Shown here one piece after another: positions 1 to 5,729 of a stretch of 5,731 nt of DNA. Made by a program: the position numbers and the translations under genes. Source of the DNA: Actinomyces sp. GTDB taxonomy: Bacteria; Actinomycetota; Actinomycetes; Actinomycetales; Actinomycetaceae. Each line of letters opens with the position of its first letter. The stretch's first letter is position 1. Below the pieces are notes generated by a model. The model did no database searches, was not told the origin of the DNA, and saw nothing but the letters and a program-made list of their open reading frames with translations. Location: positions 1 to 5,731 of the forward strand of contig DUQT01000203.1 in assembly GCA_012837655.1 (NCBI GenBank), given 5' to 3'.

Positions 1-2
1 AG

Positions 3-1037
3 GATCCCGAAATTGAAAACGTCATCGCCCCGTGGTTCGAAGAAACCAAGGACTGGGTCGGAACTGTCGTCGCACAGTCCACTGAGGAAATGAAGTCCGA
101 AACCTCTGCGTGGGAAGACACCGCGATCCTCGACTTCGTCAACAAGGTCCAGGTTGACGAAATCACCCGCGCCCTCGAAGGCACCGAATACGAAGGCCTG
201 CCGATCGTCGCGGAAGTTTCCCCGTTCTCGCGCACCGCAGTCTTCGACAAGGGTGACGTCACCATCGCCGACATGGCCTCCATTTACGTGTACGACAACA
301 CCCTGTTCGGAATTAAATTCACCGGCGAGCAGCTTCGCGACTACCTCGAATGGTCCGCACGTTTCTACATCCAGCAAGATGAGGGCGCCGAGGTCGAAGA
401 TTGGTCAACCGTCACCAACGCACAGTACGAAGGGATGACTCGCGGTCTACCGGACTACACCTACGACGTGCTCTCCAGAGTTAACTACCACATCAACATT
501 TCCAAGCCCGTCGGCGAGCGCATTGATCTGCTCACCTTCCCTGACGGCACGCCGGTACAACCTGACGACGAGCTCATCCTCGCCCTCAACAACTACCGCC
601 AGTCGGGTGGATCCGCCTACCCGCACGTAAAGACCGCCCCGGTCATTTACGACGAACAGAAGGCAATCCGCGACCTCATGATCGAATGGGCACAGGAAAA
701 CGGAACCATCGATCCGTCCACCTTCTTCGAAGTTAACTGGTCCGTTTCCACTTCCGCTGCCGAGGGCGGTGCTGAGGAACCTACCGAGACGCCGACGGAC
801 TCCACGGAGACCCCGACGGATGGAACCGATGAGCCGACCGACTCGACAGGTGAGCCGACCAAGCCGGGTGACTCTGACTCCTCTGACGGCACGGACGACT
901 CCGTAGTGGAGCCGACCAACGGTGAAGGTGGAAACCTTGCCAAGACCGGTTCAAGTGACATCTTCGCGCTCGCAGGCGCAGCACTTGCGATGCTAATCGC
1001 TGGATCTGTTCTTGTAGTCAGGCGCATGAAGGCATAA
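3..1037 (+). CDS. Cell-wall-anchored 5'-nucleotidase / 2',3'-cyclic-nucleotide phosphodiesterase, 3' part of gene
   Basis: The reading frame is open from the left edge, so the gene starts outside the window. An internal ATG at position 90 is not the start, because family-like sequence continues upstream of it. The visible 344 residues begin in the 5'-nucleotidase C-terminal domain (about residues 20-245). Recognisable family blocks are SPFSRTA, IYVYDNTL, TGEQLRDYLEWSA, the NNYRQSGG nucleotide-binding loop (positions 588-611) and IDPSTFFEVNW. This domain binds the base and sugar of extracellular nucleotides for hydrolysis by an N-terminal metallophosphatase domain, whose metal-binding motifs must lie upstream and cannot be checked. 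The NNYR form of the loop resembles the CpdB/YfkN-type branch more than UshA, so 2',3'-cyclic nucleotides are possible substrates (inference). A Thr/Pro/Glu/Asp-rich stalk and an LAKTG sorting signal follow, placing the enzyme on the outer face of the wall. The gene ends with TAA and a hairpin terminator. The family call is firm; the exact substrate is not. Confidence 0.9.
   Translation, partial: DPEIENVIAPWFEETKDWVGTVVAQSTEEMKSETSAWEDTAILDFVNKVQVDEITRALEGTEYEGLPIVAEVSPFSRTAVFDKGDVTIADMASIYVYDNTLFGIKFTGEQLRDYLEWSARFYIQQDEGAEVEDWSTVTNAQYEGMTRGLPDYTYDVLSRVNYHINISKPVGERIDLLTFPDGTPVQPDDELILALNNYRQSGGSAYPHVKTAPVIYDEQKAIRDLMIEWAQENGTIDPSTFFEVNWSVSTSAAEGGAEEPTETPTDSTETPTDGTDEPTDSTGEPTKPGDSDSSDGTDDSVVEPTNGEGGNLAKTGSSDIFALAGAALAMLIAGSVLVVRRMKA
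774..935 (+). other. Thr/Pro/Glu-rich wall-spanning stalk of the 5'-nucleotidase
   Basis: About 54 codons encode an acidic, low-complexity segment with imperfect repeats such as EPTETPTDSTETPTDGTDEP, then Ser/Asp-rich sequence. It lies between the catalytic unit and the LAKTG motif. Such segments normally span the peptidoglycan so that the enzyme is exposed. It resembles the E-P-T stalk of the next gene in composition but is less regular. Confidence 0.8.
936..1034 (+). other. LAKTG cell-wall sorting signal of the 5'-nucleotidase
   Basis: LAKTG (positions 936-950) is followed by a short polar stretch, a hydrophobic helix of about 20 residues (IFALAGAALAMLIAGSVLVV) and the basic tail RRMKA. 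This is the standard three-part sortase signal with Ala in place of Pro. LAXTG is the known preference of class E sortases in high-GC Gram-positives. The sortase gene is not in this window. Confidence 0.9.
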
Positions 1038-1055
1038 CTCCGCGCACGCGGAAGC

Positions 1056-1090
1056 TTTGAGGCCGGAGGGTGGTCCCCTCCGGCCTCAAA
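1056..1090 (+). terminator. Hairpin terminator after the 5'-nucleotidase gene
   Basis: A perfect 15-bp inverted repeat, TTTGAGGCCGGAGGG (1056-1070) and CCCTCCGGCCTCAAA (1076-1090), has a 5-base loop and starts 19 bases after the stop codon. No T-run follows directly; the nearest, TTTTT, is at 1104-1108. It is therefore a strong-stem terminator with a weak or missing U-tract, which is not unusual in high-GC Gram-positives. Confidence 0.75.
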
Positions 1091-1284
1091 CAATTCGGAA
1101 AGACTTTTTGAGGGTGGCATGCGCTTAAGACTGATCTCAGTTTCCGCGCAAATAGTCGCAGTTAGCGCATCCCAGCCTCGCCCTCGAGGATGAAAAATCG
1201 CCGCAAAGGTGGTTGGAGGATTCCGGATAGCTAACGTTAACGCCGTTTTAACTTTCTCCTTCCCGGCGCATCACTTCCGCATGG
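1091..1284. other. Intergenic upstream region, no convincing gene
   Basis: This is most of the 319-base gap between the two surface-protein genes. I see no RNA gene and no convincing open reading frame. The only local structure noted is a cluster of TAAC/GTTA words at 1231-1252, including the 8-base palindrome TAACGTTA (1232-1239). It lies about 33 bases upstream of the proposed -35 element and could be a regulator site. Confidence 0.5.
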
Positions 1285-1311
1285 TTGTCTAGCGTCGTAC
1301 AACTGTATAAG
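1285..1311 (+). promoter_or_regulatory. Candidate sigma-70-type promoter of the lamin-tail gene
   Basis: The -10 candidate TATAAG (1306-1311) matches the consensus at five of six bases. The -35 candidate TTGTCT (1285-1290) matches at four of six but has a short 15-base spacer; GGTTGT (1283-1288) would give 17. Transcription would start near 1318 and leave a leader of about 38 bases before the start codon. The hairpin after the upstream gene supports independent transcription. Confidence 0.5.
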
Positions 1312-1345
1312 TGCGGAGCTCTTTCGCTGGAAGGGGTCCTCTTTT

Positions 1346-1351
1346 AAGGAG
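1346..1351 (+). promoter_or_regulatory. Shine-Dalgarno of the lamin-tail gene
   Basis: AAGGAG ends five bases before ATG 1357 and fixes that start. A competing ATG at 1353 is in another frame and too close to the AAGGAG. ATG 1357 also begins a clean signal peptide. Confidence 0.85.
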
Positions 1352-1356
1352 AATGT

Positions 1357-1434
1357 ATGCGGCCCATTCGCGCAGGCATTGCTGGCCTGGCTACGGTAGG
1401 ATTCCTGGCAGTCCTACCAGTTCAGGCAATGGCA
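1357..1434 (+). other. Signal peptide of the lamin-tail protein
   Basis: Residues 1-26 have two Arg near the N terminus (MRPIR), a hydrophobic core (AGIAGLATVGFLAVL) and AMA just before Ala27. This fits cleavage by type I signal peptidase after residue 26. There is no lipobox Cys and no twin-arginine motif, so Sec export is expected. Confidence 0.85.
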
Positions 1435-4164
1435 GCCCCCGATTCCTCAGGGGTTGTCATCAACGAGATTGTTTACGGAGACGCGCTGGTTCCTGGAACT
1501 AACGACTCCATTGAGCTGTACAACGCTGGAACCGAAACTGTGGACCTGACCGGCTGGTCACTCCATGATGACAAGGATTGCCCGGGCGAGGCGGATCTGA
1601 GCGGTTCGATCGCTCCCGGTGAATTCAAGGTCCTAGTTGAAGGCACCGACTTCACGTTCGGATTCGGCAAGGGCGACACGGCCCGCCTATTCAACGGTGA
1701 GGAGATTGTCGATTCCTACACCTACGAAGTTAACGCCAACGAAAACTGGTCTCGCTGCCCTGACGGCACCGGCGATTTCGCGCAGGGAACCCGTCAGACT
1801 CTAGGCGAACCGAACGACTGCACCGTAGAACCGGAACCTGAGGTCGAGACTCAGCTGGTACTAAACGAGGTCGATTCCGGCCCCGCCGACTGGGTCGAGT
1901 TCATTAACCCCGGCTCGGAAGCCCTCGACATTTCCGGCTACGAGATCCGCGACAACAGCGATGATCACCGCTGGCGTTTCCCGGAAGGAACCGTAATCAA
2001 CCCGGGCCAGTACCTGGTGGTTGATGCGGACGCAGTCGGCCTCATCTACAACGATCAGACGGGCGAATACGAAGAGAACACCTTCCAGGCCGCGATCGGC
2101 ATTGGATCCGGCGACTCGATCCGCGTCTACGATTACCAGGGCGAACTAATCGAATCCGTTTCGTGGACCGCCCACGCAGCCATTGATGGCGACGAGGCAG
2201 CCGCAACGATCGCTCGTTGCCCCGATACCACGGGCAACTTCCAGATCGCCTTGGCAACCCCGGGCGAGGCGAACGTATGCCCCGAACTGCCGGTCGTAAT
2301 CAACGAGATCGAATCCAACGGCGACGTCACCGACTGGGTCGAGATCATGAACATCGGCACCTACCCGGTAAACATCTCCGGCTGGTACATGTACGACGAC
2401 GGTGGCGAAAGCCGCGTCAACGACGTCACCCCAGTTGAAGAGGGCACCATTCTCTGGCCGGGCGAACTGTTCGTATTCGACCAGAACGTCCACTTCACCT
2501 TCGGACTTGGGAAGAATGACCTCACCAGCGTTTACACGGAATCCGGCATCCTCGTTACCGAAGAATCAACAGGTGTCGAACACGCCGCCGGCTCCCTGTC
2601 CCGTTGCCCGGACGGCACCGGCGAGTTCGTTGACGTTGCGGTCACCACGAAGGGCCAGCTCAACGCCTGTGGCAACCCCGTTGTTCTAAACGAGGTCGAG
2701 TCTAAGGACGCCGACGGTGGAGAGGACTGGGTCGAACTGGCTAACCCGCTGGATGAACCGCTGGACATCTCCGGCCTCGTTATTCGTGACGACAAGGACG
2801 ATTCCGAGTACGTAATCGCTGAAAACACGGTGATCGACGCACGCGGATACGTCGTGATCGACGACCTCGGTTTCGGCCTGGGCGGCGCGGATTCCGTGCG
2901 CGTCTTTGACGGCGACATGCTGGTTGAAGAGTACAGCTGGACCGAACACGCAGACCACACCTACGGTCGCTGCCCGGACATGACTGGCGACTTCGCGCAG
3001 ACGCGTGAGGCAACGCCGGGTGCACGCAACTCCTGTGACGGTATTCCGGACCTGCTTCAGTACTACTCGACTGGTGAGCCGCCGGTCGTAGTTGATGAGG
3101 CTCCGATGTTCCTGGAGGACTCCTCCGGCCTTGACTACGCCGACGGATTCCTGTGGGCGGTAGATAACGGAACGGGTAAGTTCTGGAAGCTCGCTCCGCA
3201 GGCTGACGGATCCGTGCAGTTTGCAGACGGCTGGGAAGACGGGAAGCGCGCCCGCTTCATTAAGGACGCGGAAGGCCCGGACGTAGTCGCATCCGCCGAG
3301 TGGGACATCACCGACCTGCTTCCTGAAGTCAGCGCAAACATGGGTATCGAAGCTATCGAGTGGATCACGAACGCTGAAGCCAAGGGCCGCCTGTTCGACG
3401 AGAACACGGGCGAGGCTTACGATCCCGCAAACTACCCGAACGCGGTAGCCGACGGCGTATTCGTAGTTGCCCTGGAAGATAACGGCCACGTTTATGCCTT
3501 CTCGCTCGCAAAACAGGGTGAAGTTGCACCATTTGCTGCCGGATCGAACGCGACTCTGCTGACCTCCTACGACTCCTTCATCGGTGGCGCTATGGGGCTT
3601 GATTACAGCCGCAATACCCTGCGCATCATGTCTGATGACGGCTACGAGGGCGTAATCGCCGAAGTCTTCTTCGACGGCACCAACAGCCCACGCGTCGTTC
3701 ACTACGAGCGCCCCGACGGTATGGATAACCTGAACAACGAAGGCTACGCCGAATCTGACTGCATCGATGGCAACAGGTACGCATGGTTCTTCGCGGACGG
3801 CTTTGAGTCCGGTGCTCTGCGCGCAGTTCTTATCGATCCCGAGTCTGCCGAGCCTTGCCTGACGGATCCGGACGAGCCGACCGATCCGACTGAGACAACC
3901 GAGCCGACGGAACCCACGGAGCCTTCAGAGCCCACGGAACCGACTCAGCCGACCGAGCCCACCGATCCGACGGAACCGACCAAGCCTGTCGAGCACACCA
4001 AGCCTTCAGAGCCGTCTGAACCGGGCGAGCCCAGCGTGCCGAGTGGTGGCAAGCCGGGTGACCTGGCAAAGACCGGTGTTGAGACCGCTGGCCTAGCCGC
4101 GATCGCTGGTCTGCTTCTAGCAGCAGGTGGCGTTGCAGTTTGGAGCAGGCGCATCAACTCCTGA
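1357..4164 (+). CDS. Wall-anchored protein with four lamin-tail domains and a phytase/esterase-like beta-propeller
   Basis: The complete gene encodes 935 residues. In order they are: a signal peptide (1-26); four lamin-tail domains at about 33-154, 166-308, 312-438 and 441-560; a propeller resembling the esterase-like activity of phytase family at about 565-834; an (E-P-T)n stalk (840-893); LAKTG (903-907); a hydrophobic helix (about 909-929); and an Arg-Arg tail. Each lamin-tail unit opens with VVINEI or VVLNEV, continues with WVE or IELYN and DISG, and closes with RCPDxTGxF and a final Cys. Bacterial lamin-tail domains are immunoglobulin-like folds found in secreted proteins, often beside nucleases or phosphatases, and probably bind a ligand or partner. 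No nuclease domain is present. The propeller keeps SSGLDY, AVDNGTGKFWKL, GIEAIEW, FVVALEDNGHVYAF, GGAMGLDY and NNEGYA, but appears shorter than usual. Its substrate is unknown; phosphoester hydrolysis or polymer binding would fit the neighbouring nucleotidase. A strong promoter-proximal Shine-Dalgarno and a terminator frame the gene as its own unit. Confidence 0.9.
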   Translation: MRPIRAGIAGLATVGFLAVLPVQAMAAPDSSGVVINEIVYGDALVPGTNDSIELYNAGTETVDLTGWSLHDDKDCPGEADLSGSIAPGEFKVLVEGTDFTFGFGKGDTARLFNGEEIVDSYTYEVNANENWSRCPDGTGDFAQGTRQTLGEPNDCTVEPEPEVETQLVLNEVDSGPADWVEFINPGSEALDISGYEIRDNSDDHRWRFPEGTVINPGQYLVVDADAVGLIYNDQTGEYEENTFQAAIGIGSGDSIRVYDYQGELIESVSWTAHAAIDGDEAAATIARCPDTTGNFQIALATPGEANVCPELPVVINEIESNGDVTDWVEIMNIGTYPVNISGWYMYDDGGESRVNDVTPVEEGTILWPGELFVFDQNVHFTFGLGKNDLTSVYTESGILVTEESTGVEHAAGSLSRCPDGTGEFVDVAVTTKGQLNACGNPVVLNEVESKDADGGEDWVELANPLDEPLDISGLVIRDDKDDSEYVIAENTVIDARGYVVIDDLGFGLGGADSVRVFDGDMLVEEYSWTEHADHTYGRCPDMTGDFAQTREATPGARNSCDGIPDLLQYYSTGEPPVVVDEAPMFLEDSSGLDYADGFLWAVDNGTGKFWKLAPQADGSVQFADGWEDGKRARFIKDAEGPDVVASAEWDITDLLPEVSANMGIEAIEWITNAEAKGRLFDENTGEAYDPANYPNAVADGVFVVALEDNGHVYAFSLAKQGEVAPFAAGSNATLLTSYDSFIGGAMGLDYSRNTLRIMSDDGYEGVIAEVFFDGTNSPRVVHYERPDGMDNLNNEGYAESDCIDGNRYAWFFADGFESGALRAVLIDPESAEPCLTDPDEPTDPTETTEPTEPTEPSEPTEPTQPTEPTDPTEPTKPVEHTKPSEPSEPGEPSVPSGGKPGDLAKTGVETAGLAAIAGLLLAAGGVAVWSRRINS
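1453..3036 (+). repeat. Four tandem lamin-tail domains with a repeated Cys-pair motif
   Basis: Four diverged copies of about 120-145 residues lie at about 1453-1818, 1852-2280, 2290-2670 and 2677-3036. Shared landmarks are [VI]NE[IV] at the start, DISG or NISG in the middle, FG[LF]G followed by GD, ND or AD later, and RCPDxTGxF with a closing Cys at the end. The Cys pairs are C134/C155, C288/C308, C417/C438 and C539/C560, spaced 20-21 residues each time, and probably form one disulfide per domain. Divergence at codon level shows that the duplications are old. Confidence 0.85.
3049..3858 (+). other. Phytase/esterase-like beta-propeller domain
   Basis: About 270 residues have repeated beta-strand blocks of the form LDYxxGxLWAVDN, VFVVALEDNGHVYAF, MGLDYSRNTLRIMSDDG and RYAWFFADG, plus NNEGYA near the end. 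This pattern fits the esterase-like activity of phytase family, whose members form secreted propellers. C802 and C834 probably form a disulfide that closes the domain. It seems to lack a segment usually found after KDAxGPD, so activity is uncertain. Confidence 0.6.
3874..4035 (+). repeat. (E-P-T)n stalk repeat
   Basis: Fifty-four codons encode a near-regular tripeptide repeat, mostly Glu-Pro-Thr with Asp, Gln, Lys or Ser substitutions; DNA period 9 bases. Codons for Pro (CCG, CCC, CCT) and Thr (ACC, ACG, ACT) vary from unit to unit, so the array is not a recent slippage product. It should form an extended wall-spanning stalk and is a candidate for length variation between strains. Confidence 0.85.
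4063..4161 (+). other. LAKTG cell-wall sorting signal of the lamin-tail protein
   Basis: LAKTG (4063-4077) is followed by a hydrophobic helix (AGLAAIAGLLLAAGGVAVW) and the basic end SRRINS. The pentapeptide is identical to that of the upstream nucleotidase, and both proteins have KPGD in the preceding stalk region. The same class E-type sortase should attach both. Confidence 0.9.
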
Positions 4165-4193
4165 AGTTGGTCGTAACACAACTCAATAGATAG

Positions 4194-4233
4194 GTAGTTC
4201 CCGTGCACCTTGTGTGCACGGGAACTACTTTTT
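4194..4233 (+). terminator. Intrinsic terminator of the lamin-tail gene
   Basis: A perfect 15-bp stem, GTAGTTCCCGTGCAC (4194-4208) and GTGCACGGGAACTAC (4214-4228), has a 5-base loop and is followed directly by TTTTT (4229-4233). It begins 30 bases after the stop codon. This is the clearest terminator in the window. Confidence 0.95.
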
Positions 4234-4279
4234 GAAGCCGGGGGAGGAACGCAAGCCTCCCAATCCCGCGCACGAAGAA

Positions 4280-4306
4280 GCCCGCTGGTATTTCTTACCA
4301 GCGGGC
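4280..4306 (-). terminator. Hairpin terminator of the MpaB-family gene
   Basis: An 11-bp perfect stem, GCCCGCTGGTA (4280-4290) and TACCAGCGGGC (4296-4306), has a 5-base loop. On the minus strand it lies 17 bases beyond the stop codon of the oxygenase gene and is followed by TTCTTCG, a partial U-tract. It may also catch read-through from the opposite strand. Confidence 0.85.
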
Positions 4307-4323
4307 GCTTTGATGAGTTGATT

Positions 4324-5250
4324 TCAGTCAGCGATGCCGTGACCATCGGAGTTGCGAGCCACGTCCTCGTTAATTTCCTTTGGAAGCCGGACTTCGCCCA
4401 TGGTCCATTGCAATCCTGACGTAGCGAAACGTGCGATGGGGCGGCGGAAGAGTGCGTCCTGCAGGCTGACCCGCGACGGATCGTTAGAATCTGCCAGACC
4501 TAGCAGCTGCCTTGCAGAGCCGGGTAGGAGCGCGATTGCGCCGTTTTTGAGCATGTCGTAACCCCACTTCATCGGGGGCGGCAGCGGCGGGTTGTCGATT
4601 AGGAGGTCGATGACGTCGGCAGTGGCTGGGGAGAACTCGAGTTCGGGGCCGTAGGCGGCCATCGTCCTGTAGAGCTCTTCCACAGTTTGGGGAGGATTCG
4701 TAACGCCCAGCATCTTTGCGGAAATGGCGGTTTGGGCGACGTACGTGTCGCATTCTGTGGGCGTCAAGGGGGTCGGGCTGAGCTTTTGGTAGGAGGTCAG
4801 GAACGACTCGACTTCCGCGCAGTGAACCCAGGTTAGAAGGTGGGGGTCGGAAGCCGCGTAAGGACGGCCGTCGGGGAGCTCGCCCTTAACGTAGGAATGG
4901 AAGCGGCGCACGTGTTCGATCATCTTCTCCACGTCCACCTTGCGTGCGAACGTGGTGGTCACAACGTACTCCGCGGTTCGTTGCAGGCGTCCCCACGGGT
5001 CGTCCTGATAACCGGAATGGCCAGCGACTCCAGCCATTGCCAGGGGATGCAGACTTTGTAGCAGGAGGGCGCGGATTCCGCCGATGTACATGGTGGGCGC
5101 GCCGTGGACCCTTACGATGGGGTCCGCGTTCGAGAACCACCGCTCCCCGGGTGCACGCCAAATGACATCGGCGCGCTCTTTCCGGTCGGAGCCGGCCACC
5201 CTCTTGCGAATGGCCTCGGCGAACTGTTCACGAACTGTAGAAATCAACAT
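4324..5250 (-). CDS. MpaB-family oxygenase (latex-clearing-protein-like, former DUF2236)
   Basis: The complete gene encodes 308 residues, a normal length for this family. Members contain haem b and include fungal MpaB and rubber-cleaving Lcp; most actinobacterial homologues have no known substrate. Landmarks in order are PGERWFSNADPIVRVHGA (about 34-51), the helix ALLLQSLHPLAMAGVAGHS (61-79), DPWGRLQRTAEYV (84-96), FHSYVKG (117-123), GRPYAASDPHLLTWVH (128-143) and LLPGSARQLLGL (241-252). R88 and T92 have the four-residue spacing of the Arg/Thr pair reported as important in Lcp. H118 is the best candidate haem ligand, with H68 and H143 also family-like positions; these assignments rest on remembered alignments. 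I see no signal peptide or transmembrane anchor, so it is probably cytoplasmic. ATG 5250 is the first start after an in-frame TGA (5263-5265), and no good Shine-Dalgarno precedes it, which suggests leaderless translation. The gene is convergent with the lamin-tail gene and functionally separate from it. Confidence 0.92.
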   Translation of the reverse strand: MLISTVREQFAEAIRKRVAGSDRKERADVIWRAPGERWFSNADPIVRVHGAPTMYIGGIRALLLQSLHPLAMAGVAGHSGYQDDPWGRLQRTAEYVVTTTFARKVDVEKMIEHVRRFHSYVKGELPDGRPYAASDPHLLTWVHCAEVESFLTSYQKLSPTPLTPTECDTYVAQTAISAKMLGVTNPPQTVEELYRTMAAYGPELEFSPATADVIDLLIDNPPLPPPMKWGYDMLKNGAIALLPGSARQLLGLADSNDPSRVSLQDALFRRPIARFATSGLQWTMGEVRLPKEINEDVARNSDGHGIAD

Positions 5251-5256
5251 GACGCC

Positions 5257-5262
5257 AGTATT
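5257..5262 (-). promoter_or_regulatory. Possible -10 element of a leaderless oxygenase transcript
   Basis: On the minus strand AATACT ends six bases before the ATG, exactly where a -10 hexamer would put the first transcribed base on the start codon. It matches TATAAT at four of six positions. No good -35 is present at the usual spacing. The missing Shine-Dalgarno makes a leaderless start plausible but not shown. Confidence 0.3.
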
Positions 5263-5275
5263 TCAGCCAAGGCGA

Positions 5276-5300
5276 CAAGCCACGACTTTTGGGTGGCTTG
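5276..5300. repeat. Inverted repeat upstream of the oxygenase gene, possible operator
   Basis: CAAGCCAC (5276-5283) and GTGGCTTG (5293-5300) form perfect 8-base arms around a 9-base spacer. The element lies 26-50 bases upstream of the oxygenase ATG, overlapping where a -35 would sit if transcription began at the ATG. It could be a repressor site, or a weak terminator for whatever is transcribed from the right; no T-run follows on the minus strand. Confidence 0.4.
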
Positions 5301-5349
5301 CTTGGCGTATCGAGTGCGTCCAAATGCGGTGTTTGGTGTGGCGATTGCA

Positions 5350-5667
5350 TCAGTTGCTTGGCGGTAGCACAAGAGCATTTAGCTTTGCTAGGTCTTGCGG
5401 GTGGGAGTCGTAGTATTTCCGGTGGTTGTCGTAAGCACTCCAGGCCAGATCGTTCCGTGTCGATTGTGCTACGTCTTCCCAAGTGGGATCGTCCGGGGAT
5501 ACTCCGTGCAGTTTGAACCGGCGGTGTTGGAGTTCTTCGAGTAGGCACAGGAAAGCCAGTGTGTAGTCAAGCGGCTTACTGAACCGACAGCCGCGAGGGT
5601 CATGATACCGCCCACCGGAATCCCGTAGCCAAGCATGACTGCCACCCGGTTGAATTTCCGTGGACCC
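5350..5667 (-). pseudogene. Start-less open stretch, probable 3' fragment of a broken gene
   Basis: On the minus strand a frame stays open for 105 codons between TAG (5668-5670) and TGA (5350-5352) but contains no usable ATG, GTG or TTG near its beginning. Its translation looks protein-like, with HAWLRDSGGRYHDP, DYTLAFLCLLEELQHRR, PDDPTWEDVAQ, DLAWSAYDNHRKYYDSHP and a tail ending LVLPPSN. The same frame has three stops in the roughly 20 codons upstream of the open part. The simplest reading is the C-terminal part of a gene cut off by a frameshift or decay; a sequence error or a real frameshift from the overlapping frame are alternatives. I do not recognise the family. It ends 99 bases upstream of the oxygenase start. 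Confidence 0.4.
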
Positions 5668-5729
5668 CTAGGCTTCCAACTCTTCTTCCGCGCCCGACGG
5701 CGTTTAGGTTCCTCGTCAGTTGAGGGCGA
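5469..5729 (-). other. Overlapping minus-strand frame open to the right edge, basic segment plus hydrophobic helix
   Basis: A second minus-strand frame is open from the right edge to TAG (5469-5471), 86 codons. It encodes a very basic stretch (PKRRRARKKSWKPRGPRKF) followed by a membrane-like segment (VAVMLGYGIPVGGIMTLAAVGSV) and then unremarkable sequence. It overlaps the start-less fragment from 5471 to 5667. A minus-one shift out of this frame would join the two into one protein of basic segment, helix and C-terminal domain. It may equally be a chance frame. Function unknown. Confidence 0.25.

Noticed and set aside
90..92. ATG 90 as the start of the 5'-nucleotidase gene
   Set aside because: The frame is open to the left edge, upstream residues fit the family, and the domain would be cut. 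There is no ribosome binding site.
1119..1193. A 24-codon reading frame (ATG 1119) with GAGGG just upstream in the intergenic gap
   Set aside because: It is very short, has unremarkable composition and no clear promoter. It also lies close behind a terminator; a leader peptide role has no support.
2686..3702. A 338-codon minus-strand open frame inside the lamin-tail gene
   Set aside because: It is antisense to well-supported domain sequence. It has no family-like motifs and arises from the codon bias of the real gene.
3744..4346. Minus-strand frames rich in GSVGSV repeats across the stalk and terminator
   Set aside because: They are antisense reflections of the E-P-T repeat. The repetitive translation has no independent support, and one frame runs through the terminator hairpin.
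5228..5548. A 106-codon minus-strand frame overlapping the oxygenase start
   Set aside because: Its translation is Pro/Arg/Ser-rich and shadow-like. A different frame in the same stretch gives much more protein-like sequence, and it overlaps the oxygenase start.
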